Below, piece by piece: positions 36,835 through 49,070 of a stretch of DNA of 64,000 bases. Position numbers and translations under genes: made by a program. How positions within the stretch are numbered: the first letter of the stretch is position 1; every line of letters starts with the position of its first letter. Below the pieces are notes generated by a model. The model saw only the letters and a list, made by a program, of their open reading frames with translations, was not told the DNA's origin and did not search any database. The DNA is from Chaetoderma sp. LZ-2023a (lineage: Eukaryota; Mollusca; Caudofoveata; Chaetodermatida; Chaetodermatidae), in assembly GCA_034401795.1 (NCBI GenBank), contig CM067366.1, positions 85,421,647 to 85,485,646 of the forward strand. Reading direction: 5' to 3'.

Positions 36835-37441
36835 TTCGTCTTCGACCCTGTCCAGCCGGCTGGTGGTTGAACACCATGGACTTGTACGGGTAAGTCAGAG
36901 GATGTATCATCTGGGTTATCAATTTGATCATCAGAGACGAAATGAACTTTTCTAATTTCTTGTCGCTTAGACCCCAGAACCAGCTGCTGATTACAGATGG
37001 CAGCGGTTATCAATTGCAACACCCTATCCAGCATGTTTGGATCCTTGTCCATTGTAGTCAGCGCAGTTTTTTTATTGTCCATCCCTCTTAGGAATTGATC
37101 AGCCACAATACTTTCAGTGACCTCCTCAATGGCATCAGAGAAACCATCGAAGGTCAATTCCTGGATGCGCTCAGCAAATTCTTCCAAAGAACATCCCTCT
37201 TGCCAGGTCTGTTGTAGTTTGTGGCGGGATGTCTGAATCTGGAATTACAGCGAATTACCAATGTCTCATAATTATTTTGGACTTCAGCGGAGCAAGTGCA
37301 AAAGAATTTGATGACCTTGTCCCACAGTGCCTCAATCAGCATTTCTAGACAGTAGTACTCAGGCCAAGTATAACGACTGGCGATTCGATCAAAGAGAGTA
37401 AAGAATGGCATCCAGTCTCTAGTCCCATCAAATGTTGCCAT
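36822..37441 (-). pseudogene. Retroelement B gag capsid region
   Basis: The upstream frame (37154-37441) contains FDGTRDWMPFFTLFDRIA and the downstream one (36822-37187) contains FLRGMDNKKTALTTMDKDP followed by a helical LQLITAAICNQQ. These match the N- and C-terminal capsid parts of invertebrate Ty3-type gag in layout. One frame change lies between them. Confidence 0.75.
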
Positions 37442-38018
37442 TTTGGGTTGGGTGGGCGTTTGAAGTTCCTGGGTCCCACCCCATGACTATCAACACCACA
37501 TCGGCCATCTAAATCTGTGTTCCTGGGCTATATACAGTCCTCCAGGAATTTTAGATTTGGCCCCATAATCCCCAGCTAGATCTGTATCATCTCTATTCTC
37601 CGACCGACGATTGTAAACTCCTCCCAGTGCCAGTCTGTCAATCATACCGCTACGGTCGAGACGTGCTTGGAGCCCTTGATTTTTGTGTTGCTCCTTGACT
37701 AGTTGTGCCCGGATTAGCTTGTTTCTGTTTTCCCATTCTAATGCATGCTTTAGTTTACTCCATTCAGCAGCAGTCTCATACTGGCCTCAGGAATTGTGTC
37801 ATCCTCTGTGAAACTTTCATCTTTTGACTTGCCAGAGGGTCTGTGACCTCCATCTGCACCTTTTGACATGAGAGAAGAGCTGTAACCTCCCCATCCTCCA
37901 ACCCAAAAGCCTCCCTCAGTTGTATTATGCGCTTAGCCCGAGCTCTACAAATATCCTTGAGGGAGAGCAGATCCTCAAGGGTTGCCTGATTGATGTTGAT
38001 AGGTAATGTCATCTTCAA
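37442..38018 (-). pseudogene. Retroelement B gag N-terminus with HhH-like motif
   Basis: The ORF at 37776-38018 begins near ININQATLEDLLSLKDI and continues with ARAKRIIQLREAFG. The pattern (IN-x-A-x-x-x-x-L-x-x-L, then a basic helix) is that of a ComEA/PsbU-type helix-hairpin-helix, a non-specific DNA-binding fold. Downstream (37442-37775) a Lys/Arg-rich, coiled-coil-like part continues in another frame and ends in stops before the capsid. The HhH call rests on pattern only. Confidence 0.55.
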
Positions 38019-38229
38019 ACCAGGGAACTCAATTCACTCTGGATTACTATTAGCTGAATGAAATCGTCAATATGGGAGTTTGTAAAGAATCTGCAGAAAT
38101 CCAATTATAATCTTTAGTAGCCAGACTTTACTCAGCAGTGAACATGGATGTACCCCACCGTAAAGGTGTGCAATGTAGTAAGTGTTTATTACTCTGTTAC
38201 CACTCTTACGACGCTTCACCAGGTTCAAG

Positions 38230-38690
38230 TGAAGGTGTCTTGGCCTAATGCAGCATTAATTTGCAGAATTTTGTGATTCAGTTCTAGAATTTGCTGATCT
38301 AGAAGTATTTCATCGGATTTGAATGATGACCAATTAGGGTGACCCTTAAATCTGCAACAATAGACGCTGCCTTTTCGAACAAGTTGCAGATGTGGTCAAT
38401 TATGCAACCACTCCTATCACTAAGATAGATATACTTGTTCTGCTTGTGAGACAGGTCACAAGTTCCTGACCAAAAATAAAACACTACCTTCTCGTACTTG
38501 TGAACAGCATCCCCTACCTGTTTCTCAAGCAAGGAGACTAATTCTGCAGTTGTTGCCCCAACCTGACACCAATATTCTACCACATTGTCATTATCTACCC
38601 CTTGTAATTTTAGCCCTTTGCTTGTGTCGATTATGATAGGCTTATATTTTAGACTAGCTAAATCGAGGGAAGGAATGTGATGGTTTTAAA
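38230..38690 (-). pseudogene. SGNH-like ORF upstream of retroelement B gag
   Basis: A frame opening near 38690 reads through KPIIIDTSKGLKL, CQVGATTAELVSLLEKQV, VVFYFWSGTCDLS and RVTLIGHHSNP, then LDQQILELNHKI. The order resembles SGNH hydrolase blocks I (GDS-like), II (Gly) and III (GxND). The block III Asn is replaced by Cys (GTCD), and no clear C-terminal DxxH was found. It is therefore likely a degenerate or non-catalytic SGNH-fold protein. Its place before gag suggests an extra 5' ORF of the element. Similarity is by pattern, not search. Confidence 0.45.
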
Positions 38691-38699
38691 TGGAATTCT

Positions 38700-39559
38700 C
38701 TAAACTCGCTTTCGACATTTATATAACCTATGGAGCATGAAGAAAATAATCAATATGAGCAGTTATTTGTCAGGTTAGAACATTAACGATTGAATTTGAT
38801 ATCACGAAAACACCACGAAAATTGATACTTGTCCAATATACCACGAAACTTATTTTGATACCATGAAAGCTTACGTAATAGACATTATACTATAGCTACA
38901 GAAACATTTTATTAAATTACCTTAGATATACTTTATTTTGACAACACATGGAAGCAAAACTTTGCCATAGACATTATTTTCACAATTTTAACAAACCGTC
39001 AGTAAAACAGTAATCTTCTGAATGACGTGAGAAGCAAAACATTTCAAGTGTAATTAAGTACCAAGTGTTCGCATGGCAAGAAAAGTAGCTCAAATTGTAT
39101 CCGAGAAAAAGACAGTGAATACTAGAAAAATAGAATAGGAAGCCGCAGTCCACAGAAAATTAATATCAGGGCATATCTGCCGTTGGGTAATAGTAGAGCC
39201 TTGTGAATATATATTACATTGAGTGTGGTAGACATACCTGAGTTGCCAACAACAGACTGGAACATCGAATGTTTTCGTGCTGTTGGCCAGTGGCATGTCG
39301 TCTGATCTTGAAGTGTGAGGCAGGCATGGGATTCCGAGCGCTCGGAACTCCTCAGTCACTTCTGGAAGGGAAAGGGAGACAGAAAGAGAGGAGAGGGGAA
39401 TAGGAGAAACAGGTGTAAACTAAGAATTTGATAAGAGTGAAAAAGGTAAGGTGGTGAGGAGCTCTTAATGCTGTGTTAATCATGCTTGTACATGTTGAGC
39501 TGTTTGCATTTAGCACGTATGTTTGCGAATTTAACAAACAGGAAGTTACTTAAAGCGGT
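38700..39559. other. Intergenic; no gene seen
   Basis: AT-rich, with only short ORFs lacking recognisable domains. It may include 5' sequence of retroelement B, but no LTR pair was found. Confidence 0.5.
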
Positions 39560-40480
39560 TGGTATTGACTAAATATGGTGTTATATATCGTAACATTCTT
39601 TTCCAAGTCGACATTGTTAATGTCGTATAGGAGTTGATTAGCTGTAAGTGTGGCAATACAGATATTGTTTAGGACGAGCTGATTTTGGAGAGACTCTTTG
39701 GTCGTTAATAAGAGGGCAGTGAAGGAAATAGTGATTTGTGGATTCATCAGTGTGTCCACATGGGCAGCTAGCTGAGTCTGACAAAAAAAATTTCAAATAG
39801 ATGCGGATTTGAATTACTACAACCATTACGAAGCCTACATAGAATTACATTAGCAAACCTTTGGCCAACATAATACCAGAGAGGAGGTGGTCGTATGGGC
39901 GACACGGCTTTAGGTTAGCTCTTGAATTCCATGCGAGTGGCGGAACACGTGATTGGCGCAGGGAGAGTATTCCATGCGTTGACTGTTGCTGGAAAATAGG
40001 ATCCACGAAAGAGCTCAATACGGCAAAGAAATGGAGTGGATAGATTTGCGTGACGAATGTTGTAGGGGTTTCGTGCCTGGGATAGTGAGGGAAGATGTTT
40101 ACTCAGAATTTCACACGTCATCCCGTTGATAATTTTATATAGTATAGCCAATCTGTGGGATTCCCGTCTATGTCAACGCGTTTCTATTCCTGTTTCTGGT
40201 GTACAAGTCTTCCGTACGCGCACTACGTGTCATTCCACATACTGTTCTGATTGCGTCTTTGGATGTCCTCCAATCGAGTTACAAGATACTGTGGTATGTT
40301 ATCCAATTTAACTGGAAAGACAGTAGGCTCATTACGCAGAGAAAAGGGACAGACTAGTAGTTTTGGAGGTATTAAATTCGATCAGCCATGTGTTAGCCCA
40401 TTGCGTCATGATCCGAAGATCATGGTCAATTGTTGCAACGTGTGCTTCTAAGTTGTCAGACATTACATATTATAGGTATG
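39560..40480 (-). pseudogene. Decayed LINE, RT C-terminal end
   Basis: On the minus strand, WANTWLIEFNTSKT (near 40370-40410) is the post-catalytic RT region of LINE ORF2. EDIQRRAIRTVCG-like sequence follows, then YKIINGM...NPYNIRHANLSTP...WNTLPAPI (39915-40151). Near the end, CPCGHTDESTNHYFLHCP (39700-39790) is the Cys/His knuckle found at the C-terminus of several LINE clades. Several stops and frame changes are present. The 5' part is missing. Confidence 0.8.
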
Positions 40481-41689
40481 TCCCATACACGGCATTATCC
40501 ATATCTATGCTGGTTTATATTTCAATCTATTATTGGTAACTTCCCCAGTTTTTACACTGCATGGTAACCATTTATACTCCTGATTGCTTATTTGATTGGT
40601 TTGGTTGGCGTATAGTTCGGGTCACTGTTAAACAAGTTCAAAACGGTATTAATTTTTTCTATGACTGAATTTTTGTTGTTGAAATTTTGATCCCATGCGG
40701 TTTTGCTTTTCGTGACACCAACGGCCCTATATCCAAGAGTCGTAAAATGGCAGGAATCGGACTTTACTGCCCTATGTGAGATGTAGAAAGGAAGCTTGTT
40801 GTGGTGAGACCACCATTATTCGATATACTGGCCTAATCTAGCTTAGATTGGTTACATTACGCTACATTTTTCAGCCGCTCTGCCTACTTTGTACTAACCT
40901 AATCATGCATGCCTTTCAACCTATGGGCCATCACAAAAAGATGGGCCACTCAGTACATCTAGAATACCCATAAACGTATACAAAACCTATTTCGGCTTCA
41001 ATATCTATCAATTAAAAAATGTAATATGGCCGCCAAGCACGTCACATTTTGCTTGGTCAACAGCGGCCATGTTTTTTGACGTGTCAACTTCCCTTGAACA
41101 AATTCTAATGGTACAATCCGTTCCTAGGTTCTGGAGAAGTCGTTTTCGTGAAAACTAGGTCATCCAAGATGGCCGCCGAAAGATTTAGCCAATCAAGTTC
41201 CCTTGAGCAAACTAGATTCAGCTCATGCACTATATCCTATTTCGTGAGTTTTGAATCGCTCCTTCAAATGGTTTCAGAGAAGATTTTTAAAGACGTTTCT
41301 AAAAACCGTCCAAAATCCTAGATGGTCTCTGGCCAAATTGGCCGATACGGTCACCATCGCATAAGCTCACTTGGCCTTTCAGGCCAGGTGAGGCAATAAT
41401 GTATGCGTACATATTATCCCGATCTCCCCTATACTACTGGGAATTCCTATCAGTGGCAAGGTGTAAAAATGTGAAATCATGTATCCTTTCGCCGTCCTAT
41501 AAGATAAACACATTTTAGAGGCAGTATATCCACGACTATATTGTTTGTGGCTCATTCGCTTTGATATGGAAATAAACCAATTCGATAGATCATTTCATTT
41601 CATCTCATTTCTTTATTTACACCAAGCCACAAGGGGAAACAGAAGTAAAATATTTTACTTGTCTAAATGGCGGTTAGGTCTACAAAAGA

Positions 41690-41690
<1 letters not shown>
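40481..41690. repeat. Dispersed repeat related to the 48-kb block
   Basis: About 40990-41400 is a diverged, inverted relative of 48380-48850: both share ATGGCCGCC, AAGTTCCCTTGA(G/A)CAA, GAGTTTTGAATCG and AAGACGTTTCTAAAA-type segments, and the AAGCTCACTTGGCCTTTC(A)GG block. The remaining sequence shows no gene. Confidence 0.6.
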
Positions 41691-41691
<1 letters not shown>

Positions 41692-41751
<60 letters not shown>

Positions 41752-41752
41752 G
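41692..41752. repeat. (ATT)n microsatellite
   Basis: About 20 uninterrupted ATT triplets. Poly-Leu and poly-Ile ORFs across it are artefacts. Confidence 0.95.
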
Positions 41753-42289
41753 TATTAAGAATTCGGGAATTTGTGCTGAGCCTGTGTACATTTACACGCA
41801 AAGAGGAGACCACTTCCGAAAGCCCTCTACTGAAATGACCGGTTCGGTTACCTTACCGGTCATGCCACTTACAAGCTTCCAAAAAATATCCCCTCCATGC
41901 ATGCAAATCGTCGTTCCGTAAGACCATTGCAGATGCCGTTTTCTCAGGCACATGACCATTATAGGGTTGGGTTGACATAAGAGAGACCAAGCCCTCGCTT
42001 CCACAAGCCGATTTCACACCTGATTGGTTGGCAATTGTTATTATCTTACATGTTCTGCGTACAACAGTGTTTTGGATAGTACCAGTAGTGAAATTGTGCA
42101 TTTACTCTGACGAATTTTGCCAACAAATCAGCCAGTGCAACCGATCCATAAACATACCTTTTGATTCGGCACACTGATTACGATTTTGTTGAGAGGGAAG
42201 TGGGGTGGGCGGGGGAGGAGGCAAATGGTGAGAGAACGTATATAATTTATTTTTTCAGTTCATACGTTTAAAAATAATATCTACACATT
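41753..42289. other. Intergenic with a short palindrome
   Basis: TGACCGGT...ACCGGTCA (about 41837-41863) forms a stem of 8 bp with an 11-base loop. No gene is supported. Confidence 0.5.
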
Positions 42290-44250
42290 TGCAGAGTGAT
42301 ATTAATTTTGATCTGTTCCGAACATCTTTAGGGTATTTGAGCGTAGTCTATAATATTTATCGATATATTCTTTTCTTTCACTATCAAGGGCTGGGCATTC
42401 AGACCAGTGAAATTCGTCACCTAGGACGTTCTGAGCACATATTGTGTACACTTGTTCGTTTCGAGGTGGTGGATTTTCATATTTTCCGCGTTTTACAGGT
42501 AGCCTGTGGTTACTCATTCTGAATTTACAAAGTAATCTTGAGAATTTCTGAGGCAGTGATATTAAATAATTTTCAACTTAGAAATTTTCCTTGAAAATCA
42601 TATAGCTGGTACATGTGCTGCTATGGAAAATTTCCCCTCCTTACCTCTGGATATATTCGTCAGAGAGCTGCTGTTTTATGCTTGATTTTAGCCAGTCTAA
42701 CTGACCCGGATTTTGTCTACACCATACAAATGAAAGACCTGCATTATCCAGCAGTGTTTTATATGACTAATCCAGGGCCACTTACATGGATCATTACGGA
42801 AAAGATTATACAATAGCTTATACAGTCTTGTAGCTATTTTACCGTCTTTCCCACTAACAATTTTCTCCCAGTATGTCATCATTCTTATATTAATTTTTAT
42901 ACTGAGGGGCAAATGTCCAAGCTCCCCATAGACCATTGCCGTATGTGTTAACTTTTTACGCCTAGAAGAATTTAACAAAATCTTTTATGTAATTTTTCTA
43001 TCAGTGCGATATTCTTGAAACCCCATACTTCAGAACCCTATAGTAAAATCGGTGTGATCACATGTTCAAAACAGTTCAATTGTAGGTCAATTAGTAAATG
43101 GAGAGTTTTGGCCTTTGTGAGCAAAGCAAACATTGCGTTGCTGGTCTTATCTTATAAGTTCTTAATAGCTCTGGTAAATTTACCGTTATAAGCGAATCTA
43201 ACTCCCAAATATAGGTATTCAGAGACGATCTCTACATCCTCATTATCAAGTGTGAATTTAGGCACCTTTCGGACCGTGCCCCTAGAAAAAATTATGCATT
43301 TAGTTTTTGAAACATTTACAGACACTTTCTGGTATTGCAATACTCACTTAGAGCATATAACGCGCTCTGCAATTCTTGTGGCGTTTCTGCCATTATGATC
43401 GTGTCATCCGCATGAAGGAGAATATATAGCTTTAAATAGAATTCGGGGTCTTCCGGGAATGAATAGCGGATAATTGGGAAACATAGGGCAGGCCATTATA
43501 GGATGTAGAGATCGTTTCATCTAAATCATTTAGGAACAAGGTAAAAAGTAGCCGAGACAAATGTTCACCTTGTCTTATACCTGCGTCAGATAATTTGTTA
43601 TTTCCGGAATTTCTGATACACGATTTGGCTTGATTGTGCACGTTGTATACTAGTAAAAAACAATTTTCCATTAATATTATTATCAAACAGCTTCATCCAT
43701 AGAAAGGTTCTGTTTACCGTATCAAACGCCTTTTTATAGTCTACAAAAGTAGAGTTTAGACGCTTTCGTTTCGATAGGTATAAATCAATTAATGCCTTTA
43801 ATACAAATATGTGATCGGCAGTGGAATATCCAGCACGAAACCCCGCCTGCTGCTCTCCAATTAACTGGATATTATCTACGTATTTAGTTAGTCGATTGTT
43901 TATAACAGTGGTGAAAAGTTTGCAGAAGCAAGTGAGAAGAGTAATACCCCTGTAGTTTTCAGGATGAGTTCTTGTTTTTATATAATGGCAATATAATGGC
44001 TTTCGCCCATTCTGCTGGGATATGACCGGATTTTAAGATAATATTGGAAACTTTTATGTAAATTTGTAACATACATACACGTGAATGTTTTAAGAATTCA
44101 TTTATAATTTGATCTATACCGCGCGCTTTATTATTTTTCAGTCGATTAATTGCGATTGTAATTTCTTCTTCAGTAAATGGATTGTTATTGATATTTCCTA
44201 AATCTGTTGGTGTTCGTGCAAAGTGGACTAGCTCGCCCGTCTGAGAGAGA
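42290..44250 (-). pseudogene. Decayed LINE with most of the RT domain
   Basis: Reading the minus strand from 44250 gives, in order: INRLKNNKARGIDQI, AEWAKAIILPLYK, ENYRGITLL, GEQQAGFRAGYSTADHI, VDYKKAFDTVNR (motif A), GIRQGEHLSRLLFTLFLND (motif B), HADDTIIMAET (motif C; HADD at 43403-43414 in place of YADD), SKTKCIIFSRG, and a tail with MVYGELGHLPLSIKI and GDEFHWSECP. The frame changes several times. The His for Tyr in the catalytic box and the stops mark it as dead. No endonuclease part is visible upstream, so it is 5'-truncated. Confidence 0.85.
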
Positions 44251-46193
44251 ATAACTACACATTTATATCCAATTTTGAATCGTTATTTATGCTAGATGGG
44301 ATAGAACGTAATTATAGACATAGTCATTTCATCCTGCGTCCTCAGTTCGTGATTTCTCTGTATTTTATGTGAAGAAACTTTGATATTGTGTGCTCGCTAG
44401 ATGTATTACACACGAGGAATCAAAAAGTGAATTGGGCTTTGACGAACTCTTTTATTATGTTGGAGATGTGGGGAAAAGAAAATAGCCGCCGCAAAACAAT
44501 ATGGCGGGCGCTTACCTGATACAAATTGCAAGCATGAATAATTAATTCACGTACTATTTTTTTTACAAAAAAGATTTCTTAGTTTCATAATGACCGTTCA
44601 GCTTTAAAGTACCGATATTTTCTTGTCTCTAAATGTGCTTAATATCCTATAGCAGATCACCGGTGCTACACGACCACCTGTCTCGTTAATAGAAGGAGCC
44701 ATGTCTAGCTATGCTCCGCCAATTTCTAGCTAAACTTCGCCCACGATTTGTCCTTGTTTGTGATCGGTAGAATCCTGAATTCCCAGAATGCCAATCTCAA
44801 GACAATTATACAGGTAAGCTGATGAATATTTTGAAATCAATTTGTCTGGGTACATATGCAGCAACAGCGCCCAGTCAAATTAATTCTGAAAAAATCGTAC
44901 GATAAAACATATAATTAGTACACTTGACGGACCATTCAATGTTTGTGACGGACCTAGATACGTTATTCATTACACATTTTTTAGTTTCATGTCATGTGAC
45001 GTAATTCATTATGACATATACTTGAGTGGCATATCGGATCTATTCATTGTGCCCCATAAGGTGGTTGTTAAGACGTGTTTTATTATATGCACTTATTTGA
45101 CCTTAAAATCAGTTAATTGACCAATCAATAGTTCGGGTAATTAATTGGCGTCCTTTACAATATAAGTATTAGCTATTTAATAGCCTCTATATTTAGCTTA
45201 ATTATATATGTGTATCCAATTTCCGCCTATAGGCAAGTCTCTCAAAATTTGTATTGGCGAATGTAAGGAATATTATTTGTTTATTTAAGTATTTTGTAAA
45301 CGGTTTGCTGTATAAGCCGACAACAATAGCTTACAGCAACATTATGGGTATTTAACTGCGATTGCTGCAGGGTAGCGAGCAATAATTCCAATGGGCAGTA
45401 ACACTGGACCTGCTGAACATTCGGAGAACAATTTAACAGAAAGTTGTTTCTGGCTTAGCCACCAACAAATCCACCAACAACTTTCAGTCAAACTGTTTTC
45501 AAAATAGTCGATATACCTGCTGTTAAATCCCATGGGGCGTGTAGTTAGCAGAAATTCAACAGACAGATAGTTAAATAGTTACCGCGCGGGGAACTGAACA
45601 TACGCATATAGCGTGACAGAAAATAAAAAGTCTTCCGATTGTCCATTATCTTCTAACTAAATCTATATACGGATTTATGCTCGAAATTTTTTTCGATTAT
45701 TATATTTATATATAAGCCTCAGTCTCTAGCTATGTAGACCCACTCTGCCGTGCGATATCGCGTGTATCTAATTAACATTGAGCAAACATGGAGTAATGAG
45801 GTTTGCTTAATACTTATCATATAAATATTATGCAAAGTTATTGTTAAATCTACAATTATAGTTTTTAACAAAGGATTGTCGGAATTAATTTAGTAAATTT
45901 GAATTTTTTGTCAGGACAAATTTATTTACGCAATAAAATAGAACGGTAGACCTAGTCCCGGTTCCACTGTCTGTCGGTTGATTTCCCGCAGTATACTTTT
46001 TCAATGAGATTTAACTCTGAATATGCTGAATATTTTGAAAACAATTGGACTGAAATTTGTTGATTCATAGGATATTATTTACTCGAGTTTAAAAATTCAC
46101 GGTACGTATGAAACTTTGAATTGAATTGAATTGAACTTTATTACACGCAGATCAATTTTACATTGATACATGAGGGAAAAGATACTAAATAAA
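44251..46193. other. Intergenic; no gene seen
   Basis: AT-rich sequence with short ORFs only. CTAGCTATGCTCCGCCAATTTCTAGC near 44700 (given as CTAGCTATGCTCCGCC plus AATTTCTAGC) resembles the CTAGCTATTCCTCGCC motif at 46882. The 45430-45500 CAACAACTTTC segment resembles 52110-52200. Confidence 0.5.
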
Positions 46194-46280
46194 TATTTTA
46201 CACTATAGACAGAGTTTATAAGTAATTAAATTATCGTCTATTATTATTATTATTATTGTTATTATTATTATTATTTAGTA

Positions 46281-46285
<5 letters not shown>

Positions 46286-46321
<36 letters not shown>

Positions 46322-46520
46322 TATCATCGTCATCATAATCCTCGTCGTCGTCATCACCATCATCTTTGTTCCCACCATTGCCATTGCCACTGTCGTCGTC
46401 GTCGTTGCTTGTGTAGTTTCTGCTGTTGTTGTCGGCGTCATTTTAGTAATTGCTGTCGTTGTCATTGTCCTTGTTGTAGCTGTTGTTGTTGTCGTCGTCG
46501 TCGTTGCAGCTGCTGTTGTC
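46286..46520. repeat. (CAT)n and (GTC/GTT)n microsatellites
   Basis: A CAT triplet run, then CATCGT and TGTCGTCGT/GTTGTT triplet mixtures. Poly-His and poly-Met ORFs across it are artefacts. It recurs at about 59815-60049. Confidence 0.95.
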
Positions 46521-46798
46521 GTACACGGCGTCTAGGGAACTGTTCTAAGATAATTCTAATAAAATTACAGAGTTTGTTTAATACTTTGTGGTTTTTCGAT
46601 GCGAAAAGTTTTGAAAATGTATCGTAGCTTGGCTGGGTATGTAGAATGTTTGGAGTAGTTCTTTTCGTTTATCTTTGAAAAATGCACACGTCAGGATATA
46701 ATGATATTCATCACCTATGTAATTTTGTGTGCATATAGTACAGTTTCTGTTCTCCCGTGTGGTCCCATCCCATCTTCCTGTCCCTGTTTGACTTCTAG

Positions 46799-46861
46799 CT
46801 ATGTCGACTGTCGACCTAGTTATGTCGACTGTCGACCTAGTTATGTCGACTGTCGACGAAG
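46799..46861. repeat. 21-bp repeat, three copies, palindromic GTCGAC
   Basis: TATGTCGACTGTCGACCTAG(T) is repeated three times in tandem; each unit contains two GTCGAC palindromes. It is followed by a poly-C run and by (CAGT)n at about 46943-46968. It recurs at 60328-60390. Confidence 0.9.
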
Positions 46862-47259
46862 AATAGGGGAATCCACTTCTAGCTATTCCTCGCCATTTCT
46901 AGAAGCGCCCCCCCCCCTCCCCTCCCACACCCACCCGCCCCCAGTTAGTCAGTCAGTCAGTCAGTCAGAAAAGTTGTATTTTGCTCAGATATTAGCACAA
47001 CGAGATAACCTGCCCTGTAGGACAATTTCCAGACGTTGTTTGTGATACGGACAAAAGAATCCTGACCCGGATCATATAAATTCTGGATCTGTGGATATCT
47101 CGAAAACTGCTATCCTGCTTTGGCTCAAATGTTAACACTGGGAATGGTATGCCCATACACTAGGATGTCACAGCTTCTTTGCGTGTGATCCAGGAAAATC
47201 TGAAAAAATCTGGAAGCCGCAGCTGTTGAGATTCTATCCACCTTGTTAGCTCACCTGAC

Positions 47260-48330
47260 AGGAAAGGCCAAGTGAGCTTATGTCATGGCGGCCGTCCGTC
47301 ATTTGTTGTTGGTCCGTCCATCGTCCATTTGTCGTTCATCTGTCTATCAAATCACGTTTTCTCCTCAACAGTTTGACCGATTCAGCCATATTTCGCTGAA
47401 ATGATCCTATCCTGGTATGCTCCAAAACATCTATTCAGAATTTTGCTTGGGCAATTTTTGATTTTTTTAGATTTTATGAAAATTTTACCAGAAATTGTCA
47501 AAATGCTACTCCTTGGCTGTTTGATATATTTCAAGCAAATTTGCCTATTCGGAATCTATGGTGGTACGCTCTAGAACCTCTATTCAGAATTTTGATTCAT
47601 CAATTGTTTTTGGTGAAAATCTTAGATTTTATGAAAACTTTACCGGTAATTGTCAAAACTAATCTCATCCATAACTGATTTGTAGATTTCAACCAAATTT
47701 GGCTGGAAGGATTCCGTGGTGGTAGGCTCTAGAATCTCTTTTCAGAATTTTGATTGGTCAATATTTGGAGTTAAAATCTTATTTTATGAAATATTTGGGC
47801 CTACTGGAAATTGTCAAAATGCTTCTCCTCAGTTGTTTGACAGATTTCAATCAAATCTGGATAGAAGGACTCTATCAGGATAGCCTGCAGAACTTGGTCA
47901 ATTTTTCTAATTTTTTAATTGCTGAAAATTGTCAAAACGCATCGATTCCTTAACCACCTGGCGGATTTTAACCTAATTTTTCTGGAGTAAATCTACCGTG
48001 GTAGACTCTAGAGCGTCGATTCAGATTTTTGATTGGCCTATTTGCTGACGACCATCCCGGATTTTCCGAAAGATTTCCGGTACCATTTAAACCGCTTGGT
48101 ATTCTTTAATCAATGGCCTAATTTCAACGAAACCTGAGTGGAACGTTCGTATCGCAGTATGCTTCAATATATCAAACGGGAGTTCTGATTCGTAAATTGT
48201 TTCGGCGAGCATCTACGGTTTTTACGAGAATTATGCTAAAATCCTTTAAAACGTTACTCTTAAACCACTTGGCGGATTTTAACCGAATTTGGCTGGAAGG
48301 ATCTTATGATGGTAGCCTCTATGACTTCCT
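47260..48330. repeat. Degenerate ~120-165-bp tandem block
   Basis: Related units share GATTTCAACCAAATTTGGCTGGAAGGAT, given here in two parts GATTTCAACCAAATT and TGGCTGGAAGGAT, then GGTAGGCTCTAGAA(C/T)CTCT and CAGAATTTTGATTGG. Starts fall at about 47375, 47525, 47685, 47840, 47960, 48119 and 48265. The block is introduced by AGCTCACCTGACAGGAAAGG and CCAAGTGAGCTTATG. It recurs in the right copy. Confidence 0.75.
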
Positions 48331-49070
48331 AGCTCACAGCCAAGAGAGCTTATGCCATGGCGGCCATCCGTCCTGTATCCGTCCGCCATCCGTCGTCCAT
48401 CAACTTTTCCTTTAAACGACTTCATCTCAAGAACCACTCGGCCGATTTGAATTATATTTGGCAGGAAGCATCCTTAGGCCATAGGGATCCAAGTTTGCTG
48501 AAATCAAGCCGATCGGCTAATTTGGCCGGCGGCCATCTTGGATTTTGGCAGACTTTTAGAAACGTCTTTAAAAATGTTCTCCGAAACCGCTTGAGGGATC
48601 GATTCAAAACTCATGAAATATCACCTAGGGCAACAGCTGAGCCCACTTGGTTCAAGGAACTTGATTGGCGAAATAGTTCGGCGGCCATCTTGGATAACCT
48701 AAGGAATACGAGACTTAGGGACTTAGGACCATTAAGGTGTGTTCAAGGGAAATTGATCTGTCAAAAAACATGGCCGTCGTGGGCCAATCAAAATGTAGCA
48801 TGTTTCGCGACCATATAGGATTTTTTTTTATTTGATGGATTTTGAGGCCGAAATTGGTTTTATATATGTTTTTGGATATTCTGATCTCAAATTTGTCATT
48901 TTCTAAACTGTCGGATAAACGGTTTGGCGGCCATCCTGGATCATTTACCCACCAAAAGCTCCCATACTGAGGCAGTGGAAAATTTAAAATGGCTTCCCGA
49001 GAATCACTGGGCCGATTTTAATTATATTTGGCAGGAACCATCCTTAAGGCATAGAGGAGTAGTAATGTGG

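Larger units (their letters stand above)
32681..38690 (-). mobile_element. Ty3-type LTR retroelement B, broken, with extra 5' ORF
   Basis: Read on the minus strand, the order is SGNH-like ORF, gag with HhH-like N-terminus, capsid, zinc knuckle, protease, RT, RNase H, integrase. All main domains survive but stops and frame changes are frequent, and a CA microsatellite has expanded inside the integrase. LTRs, primer-binding site and polypurine tract were not identified. It lies tail to tail with element A. Confidence 0.85.

Noticed and set aside
46256-46627. 123-aa His/Arg/Cys-rich ORF (and its copy at 59785)
   Set aside because: It is encoded by CAT and GTC triplet repeats.
48357-48818. 153-aa ORF (and its copy at 61888)
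   Set aside because: It spans non-coding dispersed repeat sequence; a diverged relative at 41.0-41.4 kb is not open, and no domain is seen.
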